This document shows positions 51,490 through 63,179 of a DNA stretch of 64,000 nucleotides, in pieces. The DNA lies in contig OX359284.1 in NCBI GenBank assembly GCA_947179155.2, forward strand, positions 12,774,432-12,838,431, written 5' to 3'. The notes under the pieces were generated by a model. The model was not told the DNA's origin and ran no database searches. It saw nothing but the letters and a program-made list of their open reading frames with translations. How positions within the stretch are numbered: the stretch's first letter is position 1; each line of letters begins with the position of its first letter. Origin of the DNA: Hedera helix. Taxonomy: Eukaryota > Streptophyta > Magnoliopsida > Apiales > Araliaceae. A program made the position numbers and the translations under genes.

Positions 51490-53046
51490 ATATGAATATA
51501 TGTGTGCAAGTATACACGGTCAACAAGTAATAAAGTGATAAAGTGGAGTGTCGAACCCACAGGGAATTAAATAATAATAATTATCAAACACTAATTTAAT
51601 ATCAAACTAATTCTATTTAAACAATCTCAATTTAATTATAAACTAAAATAATCAAAATTACTAACTAAATTAAACTACTAAAAATGATTAAATCAAATTA
51701 AAATAGTTAAGATCACAATTTCCCCCAATGCTTCATTTAAATCTCTTTATTCTCTTTTTAATTAATTAACTATATATAATTGTTAACTGAGATTTCTTAA
51801 CTATTTACTAACATTTTTCAAGAATTAATAAAAAGATTTATTCCAATTAAGTTACTATATTTCTATGCAAACTAATTTGAAATAAACTCATTAAGATCCA
51901 ACTCTCAACAAAGTTACATGTGGCGTATAGGTATCTCCATCCTACACACTATTATGCTACTCTTCCTAGAAAGAATCAACAAATTCACATGTTATCATAT
52001 CCGGATCTAATCCTAGAATTCCTTGTCCAATTCCTTCTAAGATATCACAATTAATTATTGCGCAAATAATTATACATGAACGTATAAAATATGATAAACA
52101 ACTCATATATAATCATCAATAATTAAAAAGAAAACAAATTAAATTAAACTACACATTGGGTTCAATTGCAATCTCAAATAAAAACTAACTCATAATTAAA
52201 TAATTAATTAACCACAAATAATTTAACATCTCAAAATTACAAAAATAAAAGATAAAGAAAAGAAATCAAATCTATGTTGATATCCGTCTGTCACTCGGAT
52301 CACAGTCTCCAATCTCCAAGCTCCGCCTTTAATTATTGAATTCTTCGCGTTAAATATTTGCTCCTAAAACTACTCTAATAATCTGCTATTCTATCATAAT
52401 CTATTCTAATCTATGTTAAAAGTACTGAATATAATAGCTACATAGTATATTTATAGGAGTACAATAATAATCCTAAGTTAATGTGAAAAAGAAATCCAAT
52501 TTGGAATTAAATTAATGTACAATCCTGCGAATAAGCTGCCTCCCAAAAATAATGTTCCAGTCAAACGCAGCCTCCGCATCGTTTGACTTAGTCCACGCTG
52601 CCTCAGCGCGCATTGGGCGCTTACTGATTTTTTTCCGCCCAAATGAAACGACGTCGTACCCGTCCAATTCTTCCTTCCGCACGCATTGCGCGCTGAGCAG
52701 TTCTCCGACTTCCCACACGGCGTCGTTCTGGACCGCGCCTGCTGACATCCGCGCGAATTGCGCGCTAGCCACTTTTTGGCTTAATTACGATTCTGCCACC
52801 GGTATCATTATTTACAGATTTGCCATCCGATTTTGCTTAATTTGCAGTTTTGCCCTCAGCTTGTGCAGATTATTACAGAATTGCCCTTAGCTTCTTTAAT
52901 TCCTACAAAATAAAATATAAATTAATTAAAAATAATAAAAACACATAAAATTAAATAAATTATCTAAAATCAATTAAAATACTTAAAAACTAACAAATAA
53001 TTAAGCCTAAATATATTCAATAAATAGGAATAAAATCCAATTATCA
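51490..53046 (-). mobile_element. Athila-like LTR, minus orientation
   Basis: On the minus strand it starts TGATAATTGG at 53046, directly after a polypurine tract (TAAGTTTGGGGGTATT). It ends near 51490 after GTGGGTTCGACACTCC and ACCGTGTATACTTGC phrases like those at the end of the solo LTR at 40550. The left boundary is approximate. It truncates the LINE. Confidence 0.75.
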
Positions 53047-54765
53047 AATACCCCCAAACTTAACTCTTTACTTGCCCTCAAGCAAAATAAAAATAAAAAC
53101 TAAGATTCTACTACTCAAGAACTCAAAATTACTCAAGCAATGAATCAATATGAATTTCAATTTTAACCTCAAAGATTTTTAAATGATAACTTAAAGAAAA
53201 CTCAAAATTATGCAAAGCCCAAAATTTCAACATATTTGTTAATCTTACTCTATTAAAGACCATTCGTGTGTGTGTGAATCCAAATGTATCAAACTAGCGA
53301 AAAAAACTTAAATCCGCTCACATAATTAAATGTCACATAAAAGATATCAAAAATATATACAACAAAACTCTATATTTTTATTTTTCACATCACTCAAAGC
53401 TAATACATGCAAATATAACTTAGGAGATCAAAAAGTTTTTTTAATCTTTTAAGCACCACTAGGATTATTAATTTCTTTTCAAGCTTTTTTTCTTCAATTA
53501 AATGGGTGCATTTTATGCTCCATCCCATTTTTTTCTCCTCTCTTTCTCTTTTTTTTTTTCCACCACGGTAAGTGCATTTTATGCTCCATCTCACCAGCGA
53601 GTGCGTTTTACGCTCCATCTCGCTTCTCTTCACATATTTATGAGTGAATACGTTTTACGCTCTATCTCAACTCATCATATAATTCTCTTAACTATTTTTT
53701 TCCCACAAGATAAATTAATTTTAATAATTCTAGAAAATTCGCTTAAATCATTTCTCTTAAATCATATTTTACCACAATTTCACTTCAAGTTACGATCAAA
53801 TAAAAATATAGAATTCAAAAATATCTATCATGAACATTTAATCCAATCAACTTCACTTAAGTTAAAACTAGCTTAAACAAATGGACAAGTGCATAAAAAT
53901 TTAAAGGATCTTGAATAAAATAAATACTAACAAATAGTCAAAAATCAAACTATGCAAAAATTTATCCATTTTTCAAAAGTTATTAAATAAAAATTAATTT
54001 TTATCATCGATTAAAAATTTAATTCAACTAATTCATTGCCCAAAAGACTCTACCTAAAAACCAAGTTACCCCATTTTCGTAGGAAACACGATTGCACTTA
54101 GCATGTGCAACAAGCCTTTAAACCCCATGGTTACCCCAAGTGGACGAGTTGTGTCTCGTGAGGGTTTGTAGTGAATTTACCCACAAAATTCAAAAATTTA
54201 AACTAAAATAAAACCTAAAAATTTTTAAAAAAAAAAAAAAAAAATTCTTTCAAATTTACTCACACCCCCAGACTTAAAACAGACATTGTCCTCAATGTAT
54301 AAAATAAAGAAAATTAAGAACAAGGGACTCCCCTGAATATGTAGCATTTTCCTCCTCATCTGCTAAGTCTGAGCTGCAATGAATAAACCTGAAACAAAAC
54401 AAAAACAACAATATTAAAAAAAAAAAAAAAAAAAAAACTAAATTTTACTACTAAAAATAAAATCTACTAAAAATAAAAATAAACTAAAACTAAAACTTAG
54501 ATTGCCTCCCAATAAGCACTTGTTTTTAAGTCTCAGCCTGACTACTTCCTTTTTTTCAGCCCGGATCGAATTTATGCTTGATGAATCGCCTTGGAAGCCA
54601 TGCCTTGACCATTCGCTTAACTTTCCCTTGAGACTTGAGACCCCCAAACTTGGGTTCATCTTTCATCCTCCAATAAAATTGACTTTTCAATCCCACCACA
54701 TCAACCCGGAAACATTCTTCTTGACCACTCGGAAATTCCATTGTATTAAACACCTTGAAGGTCAC
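53047..54765 (-). mobile_element. Athila-like 3' UTR, minus orientation
   Basis: The minus strand carries the same landmarks as the complete element at 61.8-63.2 kb: GGGAGGCA, a GAGGACAATGT block, a conserved CTCACGAGACACAACTCGTCC segment, four copies of the GGAGCRTAAAAYGCA hairpin (53501-53675), and the polypurine tract. It is interrupted at 54765 by the plus-strand Athila element. A minus open frame at 54556-54765 has no recognised product. Confidence 0.8.
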
Positions 54766-56373
54766 TGATAGGGTTAAATTATACGATATTTTTATTCCCT
54801 AATACTTAGTTTTTATATTTATTGTGTGCTTAAATGTTTAATTATTTAGCTCATTTTGGTTTTAATAGGTTTTATAGGATTTTAGTTAATTTATGTTAAT
54901 TTAGGTAATTTTATAGTATTTTTATATTTCTTTTTATTTATTTTTAGTGTTTTAGGTGTTTTATTTATTATTATGTGTTTTTATTATTTTTAGTAATTTT
55001 ATATTATTTTTAATATTTTTATTTTATTTTGTAGGAATTTATTAAAGCTTGGATGGCAAAATGGTAAATAAACTGCTCAGTGGCAAAATCGTAATAACTG
55101 AATCAGGCAACTCCGCGCCATGCGCACGCATTGATTAAGGCGTCATCTGAGACGACGTCGTTTCGTGAATTGGTGGAGCAGCAGGGACCGCGCAATGCGC
55201 GGCTATGTAAATTTGGAACAGGCGCGTGGCGTCGACGCGCCAACGGTAAAGAAAGGAAAAAGGCGGCTGGGTTTGTTTCTTTGCTGCAGACGCGTGGCTG
55301 GCGGCTGCTGCGTCTTTCTCTTTCTTCTTTTCCGCGTGGGTCCCAGCGCAATGTTGTTTGGCTTATTTATTTCTTTCTCACTTCCGAGGGCGGTTTCCAA
55401 GCAAATAAAATAAGAAATTCAAATTAGTTTTGGATTAGGAAAAATAATTAGAAATTTTATATTTATTTTATTTGTATTGTAAATCCTATTAGGGTTTGGA
55501 CAAGTTAGGAGGTTTATGGAGCCTATAAATAGAGGGCTTGAGACACATTGTAATACACAACTTTTCTTAGAATAAAAATTATCTCTTCTATTATTTAGTG
55601 TTCTCTACAATTATGAGTAGCTAAATTATTTTTCTTGGTTTAAGTGATTGAAGCCATCAAGATTTATACACTGTGAGATCTAATTTATTTTAATTGTTCA
55701 ATTTATATTTTGATTATTGAATATTCTTCTATGCTTAATTTTATGATTGGTTTGTTTAATTACTAGGAGTACTACTAGTTTATTATTCATATTAATCTAC
55801 TGCTAATTGTGAAGCAACTAAGTTTAATAATTGTTTTGCAGATCAAAAGATTATTTTATCTTAGGAAGAATATTCATCTAAATTAAATGCAAACAAGTGG
55901 CTTGTGTTGTTTAGTTCAACGATCTCTCTAATTCTTTATGCTGCTATTAAATTAAATCTTTAGCAAGTGCCGGAGGTTGTTTAATAGTAAGGATATTTAG
56001 ACCAAGTGGTTCTACTTATCTAAAATTAAGGAGAGAGGGAAAAATTATTCCACCTGCGAGTAGCTCTTTCTACGGTGAATCTTCAAAATATTAATTGATT
56101 TATTTTTGCATCAGTGATCAGTTGTAAATTCTTGATGGTGGATATTAACTTAAACCAAGGCTTTTTCTCATCATTTATTTCATTAAATTACTTGCATAAT
56201 TATTTTAGTTAATTTTATTTAAACTATTTCTTTCAAAAAAAAACCCCAACTTTTATTTGCAAAAACATAAAATTAAATAATCATTCTCTGTGGGATCGAC
56301 TCTTGCTTACACTACTACATATTTATTTTTCAAAAGTAAGATATTATTTTTGGGTACTTGCGACATCACACCA
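54766..56373 (+). mobile_element. 5' LTR of the Athila-like element
   Basis: 1608 bp, TGATAGGG...CACACCA. TATA box TATAAATA at 55524-55531. A GC-richer stretch (55100-55350) with GCGCAATGCGCGG palindromic words contrasts with the AT-rich remainder. The left flank GTCAC (54761-54765) should recur after the 3' LTR beyond the window. Confidence 0.95.
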
Positions 56374-56378
56374 AATTT

Positions 56379-56396
56379 TGGCGCCGTTGTCGGGGA
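56379..56396 (+). other. primer binding site
   Basis: TGGCGCCGTTGTCGGGGA lies five bases after the LTR end. It is one base off the TGGCGCCGTTGCCGGGGA form that is widespread in Athila/Tat elements and thought to pair with tRNA-Asp. Confidence 0.9.
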
Positions 56397-56476
56397 ATTG
56401 ATTTATTTATTTTTGTGTTTTATTTTATTTTAGTCATTCTTCGTAGTTATTTTTATTTTTATTTCCTTGCTTGTTT

Positions 56477-58048
56477 ATGACCATAACTCGTTCTACTAAT
56501 CAAAGTGATTTAAGGTTTGATCCAGAAATCGAAAGAACTTTGCACGGATTAAGAAAAGAAGGACAAACAAATCTTGAAGCAAAAGACAACATGGCTAGAA
56601 ATCGAACTTTGAAGGAACTTGCGGCCCCAGATTTGAATCAACAACCTTTATGCATCACTTTTCCCAATCTAGATGCTAACACTTCTTTTGAGTTAAAGTC
56701 TGGTCTAATACATCTTTTGCCCACTTTTCATGGACTTGCAGGTGAAGACCCGCATAAACATTTAAAAGAATTTCATGTGGTATGCACGAGCATGAAACCA
56801 CCCGGAGTGACTGAAGAACAGATCAAATTACGAGCTTTTCCATTCTCTTTGAATGATTTGGCTAAAGATTGGCTCTACTATCTACCATCCAGAAGTATAA
56901 CCACATGGGAAGAGGTGAAGAGATTATTCTTGGAGAAATATTTTTCAGCTTCAAGGGCGGCCAGCATACGAAAAGAAATTTGCGGTGTGAGGCAGAACCA
57001 TGGAGAATCCCTGTACGAGTATTGGGAACGTTTCAAGAAATTATGTGCAAGCTGCCCCCACCATCAAATCAGCGAACAACTCCTAATCCAATACTTCTAT
57101 GAGGGACTCATGTCTACTGATAGAAGCATTATTGATGCTGCTAGTGGAGGCGCTTTAGTGGATAAAACGCCCGAAGCTGCAAGGAACTTGATCGCAAACA
57201 TGGTTGCTAACTCCCAACAATTTGGCACTAGGCTTGATTTTTCATCCAAAAATGTCAATGAGATAAATATTTCTTCCCTTGAGCAACGAATTGATAGCCT
57301 AACTTCCGTTGTTCGTCAAATGGCTGTAGGTAATACACAACAAGTAAAAGCTTGTGGAATTTGTGCGGTAGGAGGACATCCAACAGATATGTGCCCCACT
57401 CTTCAAGAGGAGTCCTATGAACAAGTAAATGCAGCAGGTGGTTTTCCTGGCCAACCACAAAGGAGATATGATCCATATTCGAACACATACAACTCAGGTT
57501 GGAGAGATCACCCTAATTTCAGCTATGGAAATCCACAAGGGAATCCACCCACAAATCCAAACTTTGCAAGCTACCAACAATACAAGCAGCCATATCCCAA
57601 CAAACAACAGGGCCAATCATCAAATTCTAATATGTCTTTAGAGGATTTGGTTAAACAACTTACCACTAACACTTTGCAATTTCAGCAGGACACGAAGGCG
57701 AATATGCATAATTTGGAAATGCAAATGGGACAAATGGCGACTGCCATCAATCGATTGGAGGCTCAAGGCTCTGGAAAATTACCATCTCAAACGGTGGTGA
57801 ATCCAAAAGAGAACGCAAGCGCAATCACTTTGAGAAATGGTAAAGAGCTACAAACTTTGAAAACGACAGAGTCTGCACCAACAGAGCAAGGCAAAACAGA
57901 AGCAAACCACACAGACGAAGGCGACAGTAAAGCGGAGGACAATGTTTTAAGCGACAATGGTAACCCTAAGCATAAATTTTCACCTCTCTCTGATTATAAA
58001 CCGGTACCCCCCTTTTCCTCTAGCTTTAACAGAAAAAAGAAAATATGA
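56477..58048 (+). CDS. gag: Athila-like gag polyprotein
   Basis: Gag forms the retrotransposon particle that packages its RNA in the cytoplasm. The first ATG is 56477 (523 codons). A retrotransposon gag domain spans roughly res 95-220 (DPHKHLKEFHVVC, then AKDWLYYLPSRSITTWEE, then GESLYEYWERFKKLC). A zinc knuckle CGICAVGGHPTDMC (CX2CX4HX4C) lies near res 293. A Gln/Asn/Pro-rich and then a helical region follow. It ends with a short out-of-frame tail: the last residues SSSFNRKKKI come from a frame change at the C6T4 run near 58005, beyond which pol continues in the next frame. Most Athila elements have gag and pol in one frame. Confidence 0.93.
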   Translation: MTITRSTNQSDLRFDPEIERTLHGLRKEGQTNLEAKDNMARNRTLKELAAPDLNQQPLCITFPNLDANTSFELKSGLIHLLPTFHGLAGEDPHKHLKEFHVVCTSMKPPGVTEEQIKLRAFPFSLNDLAKDWLYYLPSRSITTWEEVKRLFLEKYFSASRAASIRKEICGVRQNHGESLYEYWERFKKLCASCPHHQISEQLLIQYFYEGLMSTDRSIIDAASGGALVDKTPEAARNLIANMVANSQQFGTRLDFSSKNVNEINISSLEQRIDSLTSVVRQMAVGNTQQVKACGICAVGGHPTDMCPTLQEESYEQVNAAGGFPGQPQRRYDPYSNTYNSGWRDHPNFSYGNPQGNPPTNPNFASYQQYKQPYPNKQQGQSSNSNMSLEDLVKQLTTNTLQFQQDTKANMHNLEMQMGQMATAINRLEAQGSGKLPSQTVVNPKENASAITLRNGKELQTLKTTESAPTEQGKTEANHTDEGDSKAEDNVLSDNGNPKHKFSPLSDYKPVPPFSSSFNRKKKI

Positions 58049-61000
58049 GAAAGATTCAGATTTATATGAAACTTTTCATCAATGCGAGGTAAAAATTCCA
58101 TTGTTAGATGCAATTAAACAAGTACCTCGCTTTGCTAGATTTCTAAAAGAATTGTGTACACACAAGAGACAACAAGCACTCAAAAGGTATGAAAAGGTAA
58201 AAGTAGGAAAAAATGTGTCTGCCGTAATTCAAAGAAAACTTCCTACAAAGTGCCAAGATCCAGGAATGTTTACCATCCCTTGTAAGATAGGAGACACTAG
58301 ATTTGAACAAGCCATGTTAGACTTAGGAGCATCTATTAATGTTATGCCATATTCTATATATGCTTCTTTGAAACTTGAACCGTTGAATAAAACTGGTACG
58401 GTGATTCAGTTGGCTGACAGATCTAATGCCTATCCTAAAGGTATAATAGAGGATGTCCTTATGCAGGTAAATAATTTGATTTTCCCTACTGATTTTTATG
58501 TGCTTGATATGGAGAATGGTGATCAAAATACTCCTATTTTTTTAGGAAGACCCTTCTTAAAGACGTCCAAAACTAAGATAGATGTTCATAGGGGTACACT
58601 TACAATGGAATTTGATGGCGAGGTTGTGCAGTTTAATATTTATGATGCCATGAAATATCCTAATGATGATAATCCTGTTTATTCTATTGATGTGATTGAC
58701 TCATTAGCACAGGAAATTTTTGAACTTGATGGAAAGAATGCAGTAGAAACGACAATCAGTCAGAATCTTGAGGAGGAAGAAGAGTTCGCCTTGACCAATG
58801 AATTGAAGGATGTTATTACAACACTAAATGATTCTCCGAACGCAGGTAACGTTCCTGTTATTGATCTACAAGTGTCTAACGAAAAATCTTTACCATCTGT
58901 TTTGCAGTCACCTACTCCAGAATTGAAGCCCCTTCCTGATCATCTCAAATACGTTTTCCTTGGAGAAAAAAAGACATCGCCAGTGATCATCTCTAATAAA
59001 CTAAGTACCTCCCAAGAAGAACAACTCGTGCGAGTTCTTAAGGAGCATAAGAAGGCCATTGGTTGGACAATTGCTGATATCAAGGGAATAAGTCCGTCAA
59101 CATGCATACATCGTATCCTACTTGAAGGAGCGAAACCTACCCGTCAACCGCAAAGAAGACTAAATCCACCCATGATGGATGTGGTGAAAAAAGAGATTCA
59201 AAAGCTTCTTGAAGTTGGCATGATTTACCCTATTTCGGATAGCAGTTGGGTTAGCCCAGTTCAAGTAGTTCCTAAAAAGACGGGCATAACTGTGGTCAAA
59301 AATCAGAATGATGAGTTAATTTCCACCCGTATTCAAAATGGGTGGCGGGTTTGTATAGATTATAGAAAATTAAATGTTGTAACCCGAAAAGACCACTTTC
59401 CTTTACCTTTTATTGATCAAATGCTTGAACGATTAGCTGGTCATTCTTATTATTGTTTTCTTGATGGTTATTCAGGTTATTTTCAAATTGCAATTGCTCC
59501 GGAGGATCAAGAAAAGACGACGTTCACATGCCCATTTGGAACTTTTGCATATCGTCGTATGCCGTTTGGACTTTGCAACGCCCCCGCTACTTTCCAAAGG
59601 TGTATGGTTAGTATATTTTCTGATTATATTGAGCATATCATGGAAGTTTTTATGGACAATTTTACAGTTCATGGGAACTCTTTTGATAATTGTTTGCATA
59701 ATCTTACACTTGTTCTTCAAAGATGCATAGACACTAACCTTGTACTAAATTCTGAAAAATGTCATTTCATGGTTGAACAAGGTATAGTTTTGGGTCATGT
59801 TGTTTCATCTAAGGGAATTGAAGTAGATAAAGCAAAAATTGATATTATTCAGTCTCTACCTTATCCCACTAGTGTGCGGGAAGTGCGTTCTTTTCTTGGA
59901 CATGCAGGTTTTTACCGGAGATTCATAAAGGACTTTTCCAAGATAGCATCACCCCTATGCAAACTGCTACAAAAGGATACAGATTTCAATTTAGACAAGG
60001 AGTGTAAGACAGCGTTTGATAAATTGAAAGAATTGTTGACCTCTACTCCAGTTATTCAACCTCCAAATTGGGCCATACCTTTCGAGATTATGTGTGACGC
60101 GAGTGATTATGCAGTAGGAGCTGTTTTGGGTCAAAAAGTTGGGAAAGCATCTCATGCAATTTATTATGCTTCGAGGACCTTGAACGATGTCCAGAGAAAT
60201 TATTCGACCACTGAAAAAGAACTTTTAGCTTTTGTTTTTGCTTTAGAAAAATTTCGATCTTATCTGCTTGGTACTAAAGTTATTATTTATTCTGATCATG
60301 CAGCTCTTTGTTATTTAATGACAAAGAAAGAGGCAAAACCAAGGTTGATAAGATGGATACTTCTCTTAAGTGAATTCGATGTGGAGATAAAAGACAAAAA
60401 AGGGACAGAAAATAGGGTTGCAGATCACTTAAGTCGTTTGACGAATGTGCAAGATGAGCTCCCTCTGCAAGAGACATTTCCTGATGAACAATTGTTCTCT
60501 GCATATAAAAAATCACCTTGGTATGCAAATATTGTCAATTATTTGGTTACTAACATTTTGCCTTCTAATTTGTCTAAAGCTCAAAGGGATAAAATCAAAA
60601 GTCAAGCAAAGTACTACGTGTGGGATGACCCATACTTATGGAAGCATTGTGCGGACCAAGTAATTAGAAGGTGCGTCCCTGAAACTGAAATTGATCCTAT
60701 TCTCACTTTTTGTCATTCATATGCTTGTGGAGGTCACTTTGGATCTAAGAGGACAGCAAGAAAAGTGCTTGACTGTGGTTTTTATTGGCCATCTCTATTC
60801 CAAGATTCATATTTGTTCTGCAAGTCGTGTTGCAATTGTCAAAAGACAGGTAATATATCCCAACGAAATGCAATGTTGCAAAACCCCATACTCTTTTGTG
60901 AAATTTTTGACGTTTGGGGCATTGATTTTATGGGACCATTTCCTGTATCTTTTGGTAATGTTTATATTTTACTTGCTGTCGATTATGTTTCGAAATGGGT

Positions 61001-61688
61001 GGAAGCTAAAGCCACAAGGACTAACTATTCCAAAGTTGTTGCAGATTTTCTCCGTACTAACATATTTTCCAGGTTTGGAATTCCTAGAGCTCTAATAAGT
61101 GATAGAGGCACTCATTTTTGCAATCGAACTGTGGAAGCTTTGTTAAAAAAATATCATGTCACTCATAAGGTGTCGACTGCCTATCATCCGCAAACCAATG
61201 GACAAGCGGAAGTGTCAAACAGAGAAATTAAGTCCATTCTTGAAAAGACAGTCAATCCAAACAGAAAAGATTGGAGTTTGCGCTTGGATGATGTTTTATG
61301 GGCGTATAGAACGGCTTATAAAACGCCTACTGGTATGTCATCTTACAGATTAGTATTTGGGAAACCATGTCACTTACCTGTAGAGCTCGAACACAAAGCT
61401 TATTGGGCTATTAAGAGTTTCAATATGAAGATAAGTGAAAGTCGGGAGCATAGGAAGTTGCAAATACAAGAGTTGGAGGAAATTCGCAATGATGCTTACG
61501 AAAGTGCAAGAATTTACAAGGAGAAAACAAAGATTTTTCATGACAAGATGATCTCTAGGAAAGAATTCAAGATTGGCGAAAAAGTCCTCAACTTCGGTTG
61601 TTTCCAGGTAAGTTACGTTCTCGTTGGATTGGGCCTTTTGTTGTTGCTAATGTTTTTCCGCATGGTGCAGTTGAAATTCAAAGTTTAG
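58012..61688 (+). CDS. pol: Athila-like pol polyprotein (PR-RT-RH-IN), with lesions
   Basis: The open frame runs from 57957 (residue numbers count from there), but authentic pol sequence starts near 58012 (ALTEKRKYEKD). Domains: protease with LDLGAS at about res 122 and IFLGRPFLKT; reverse transcriptase about 400-640 with VCIDYRKLN, FLDGYSGYFQI and PFGLCNAPATF; RNase H about 700-800 with CDASDYAVGAVLG and IIYSDHAAL; integrase with H/C residues near 915-955 (CHSYACGGHFG, CKSCCNCQ), D at WGIDFMG, D at SDRGTHF and E near NGQAEVSNRE. The RT catalytic motif reads FMDN at 59652-59660 where Athila has FMDD, so the polymerase should be inactive. The last 30 codons (VLNFGCFQVSY onward) are out of frame. 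Confidence 0.93.
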
Positions 61689-61801
61689 AAAATGCAAAGA
61701 TACTCAAAGTGAATGGCCATAGACTCAAGCATTTTCATGAGAATTTTCAAAAAGAAGACGCGACTAATTTGGACCTTGAGGATCCAATGTCTACCACTTG
61801 A
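61598..61801 (+). pseudogene. pol C-terminal tail in shifted frame
   Basis: The frame reads GKLRSRWIGPFVV and a KVNGHRLKHFHE segment, the standard C-terminus of Athila/gypsy integrase. It lies one frame away from pol, so a small deletion at about 61585-61600 (in the loop normally reading LLFNSRLKLFPGK-like) has separated it. Confidence 0.85.
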
Positions 61802-63164
61802 AAAGGGAAGCATGCTGTCAAGCCAATGACGATAAACAAAGGCGCTGCTTGGGAGGCAACCCAAGAAAACAGATTTGCATTTCTTTTCCTTTTTCTTTTT
61901 ATATTTATTTGAGCCTTTTTCTTTGCATTTTACTTTACATTGGGGACAATGTAAATTTTAAGTGTGGGGGAAAGGATTTAGGATTTTTGTTATTATTTTT
62001 GTTATTTTTAGGTCATATTTTGCAAATTTTAGGAAATTTTAAAAATTTTGAAATTTTGAATTTTGTGGGTATATTCACTGCAAACCCTCACGAGACACAA
62101 CTCGTCCACTTGGGGTAACCTTGGGGTTTAAAGGCTTGTTGCACATGCTAAGTGTAACCGTGTTTCCTACGAAAATGGGGTAATTTTTTATTTTTTTTAG
62201 GATGTGTCACTTGAGCAATGAGTTAATTGAATTTTAATAATTTTTAGCCAATGATAAAAAATTTTGATTTTTATTTCATAACTCTTGGAAAAATGATAAA
62301 TTTTTGCTTAATCTGAATTTTGACTTTTTATTGATAATTACTTTGTTTGAGATTTTTTAACTTTTTATGCACTTACATCCATTTGTTTGAGCTAGTTTTA
62401 ATTAAGAGAAAGTTTATATAGTTAAATGCTTATGAAAGATATTTTTGAATTCTATATCTTATTTGATCATTATTTGAAGTGAAATATTAGGCAAAATTTA
62501 ATTTGGAGGAGATGATTTAGGTAATTTTTCTAGGATTATTATTGAAAAGAAAAATTATGTGGTGGGTTGAGATGGAGCGTAAAACGCACTCACTCATAAA
62601 CACATGAAAAAGCGAGATGGAGCGTAAAACGCACTCGCTGGTGAGATGGAGCATAAAATGCACTCACCGTGAAAAAAAAAATGAAAAAAAAAAGAAAAAG
62701 AAAAAAATGAGATGGAGCATAAAATGCACCCATTAAAAGAGGAAAAAAAATGAAAAAATATTTGAAAAATTGATATTAATAATCCTAGTATGCTTAATTG
62801 TTTAAAGCCTTTTGATCTTCCGATTATATTGTCTGTATTAGCTAAAAGAGTAATATGAAAAATAAGTATATTGAGTTTTGTTGTATGTCTTTTATAAGGT
62901 AATTAATGACCTAGACTTATCTGAGTTTTAATTAGTTTGATACATTTGGATTTACACACACACACAAAAGGTCTTGAGTATAGTAAGATTAATAAATATG
63001 TTAAAGTTATAGATTTTGCATAGTTTTGAAATTTTCTTTGAGTTATCATTTAAAAATTCTTTGAGGCTGATGTTGAAATTTATATTGATCTGTTGCTCAA
63101 GTAAGTAGTTTGGTTATTATTTTTAATTTTTATTTTTGTTTTGCCCGAGGACGAGCAAAAAGCT
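61802..63164 (+). other. Athila-like 3' UTR, no env-like ORF
   Basis: After the pol stop come a GGGAGGCAACCCAAG block, a TTGGGGACAATGTAAATTTTAAGTGTGGGGGA block, the CTCACGAGACACAACTCGTCC segment, hairpins at 62563-62734, and the terminal CCGAGGACGAGCAAAAAGC block. The longest open frame (61798-62118) has no recognised content. Confidence 0.85.
62563..62734 (+). repeat. four tandem bulged hairpins in the Athila-like 3' UTR
   Basis: Each copy reads outer arm, ATGGA, GCRT, AAA, AYGC, A, outer arm. The outer pairs are TGAG/CTCA (62568-62592), AGCGAG/CTCGCT (62611-62639), GGTGAG/CTCACC (62640-62668) and AATGAG/CCCATT with one mismatch (62706-62734). The inner pair is GCGT/ACGC or GCAT/ATGC. The changes on the two arms are compensatory. 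Confidence 0.85.
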
Positions 63165-63179
63165 AAGTGTGGGGGTATT
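63165..63179 (+). other. polypurine tract
   Basis: AAGTGTGGGGGTATT lies directly before the 3' LTR and matches the minus-strand tract at 53047-53062. Confidence 0.93.

Noticed and set aside
55103..55427. Several overlapping open frames in the LTR GC-rich stretch (repeated at 63.56-63.84 kb)
   Set aside because: They lie in the LTR, exist on both strands, and follow from higher GC content; no domain is seen.
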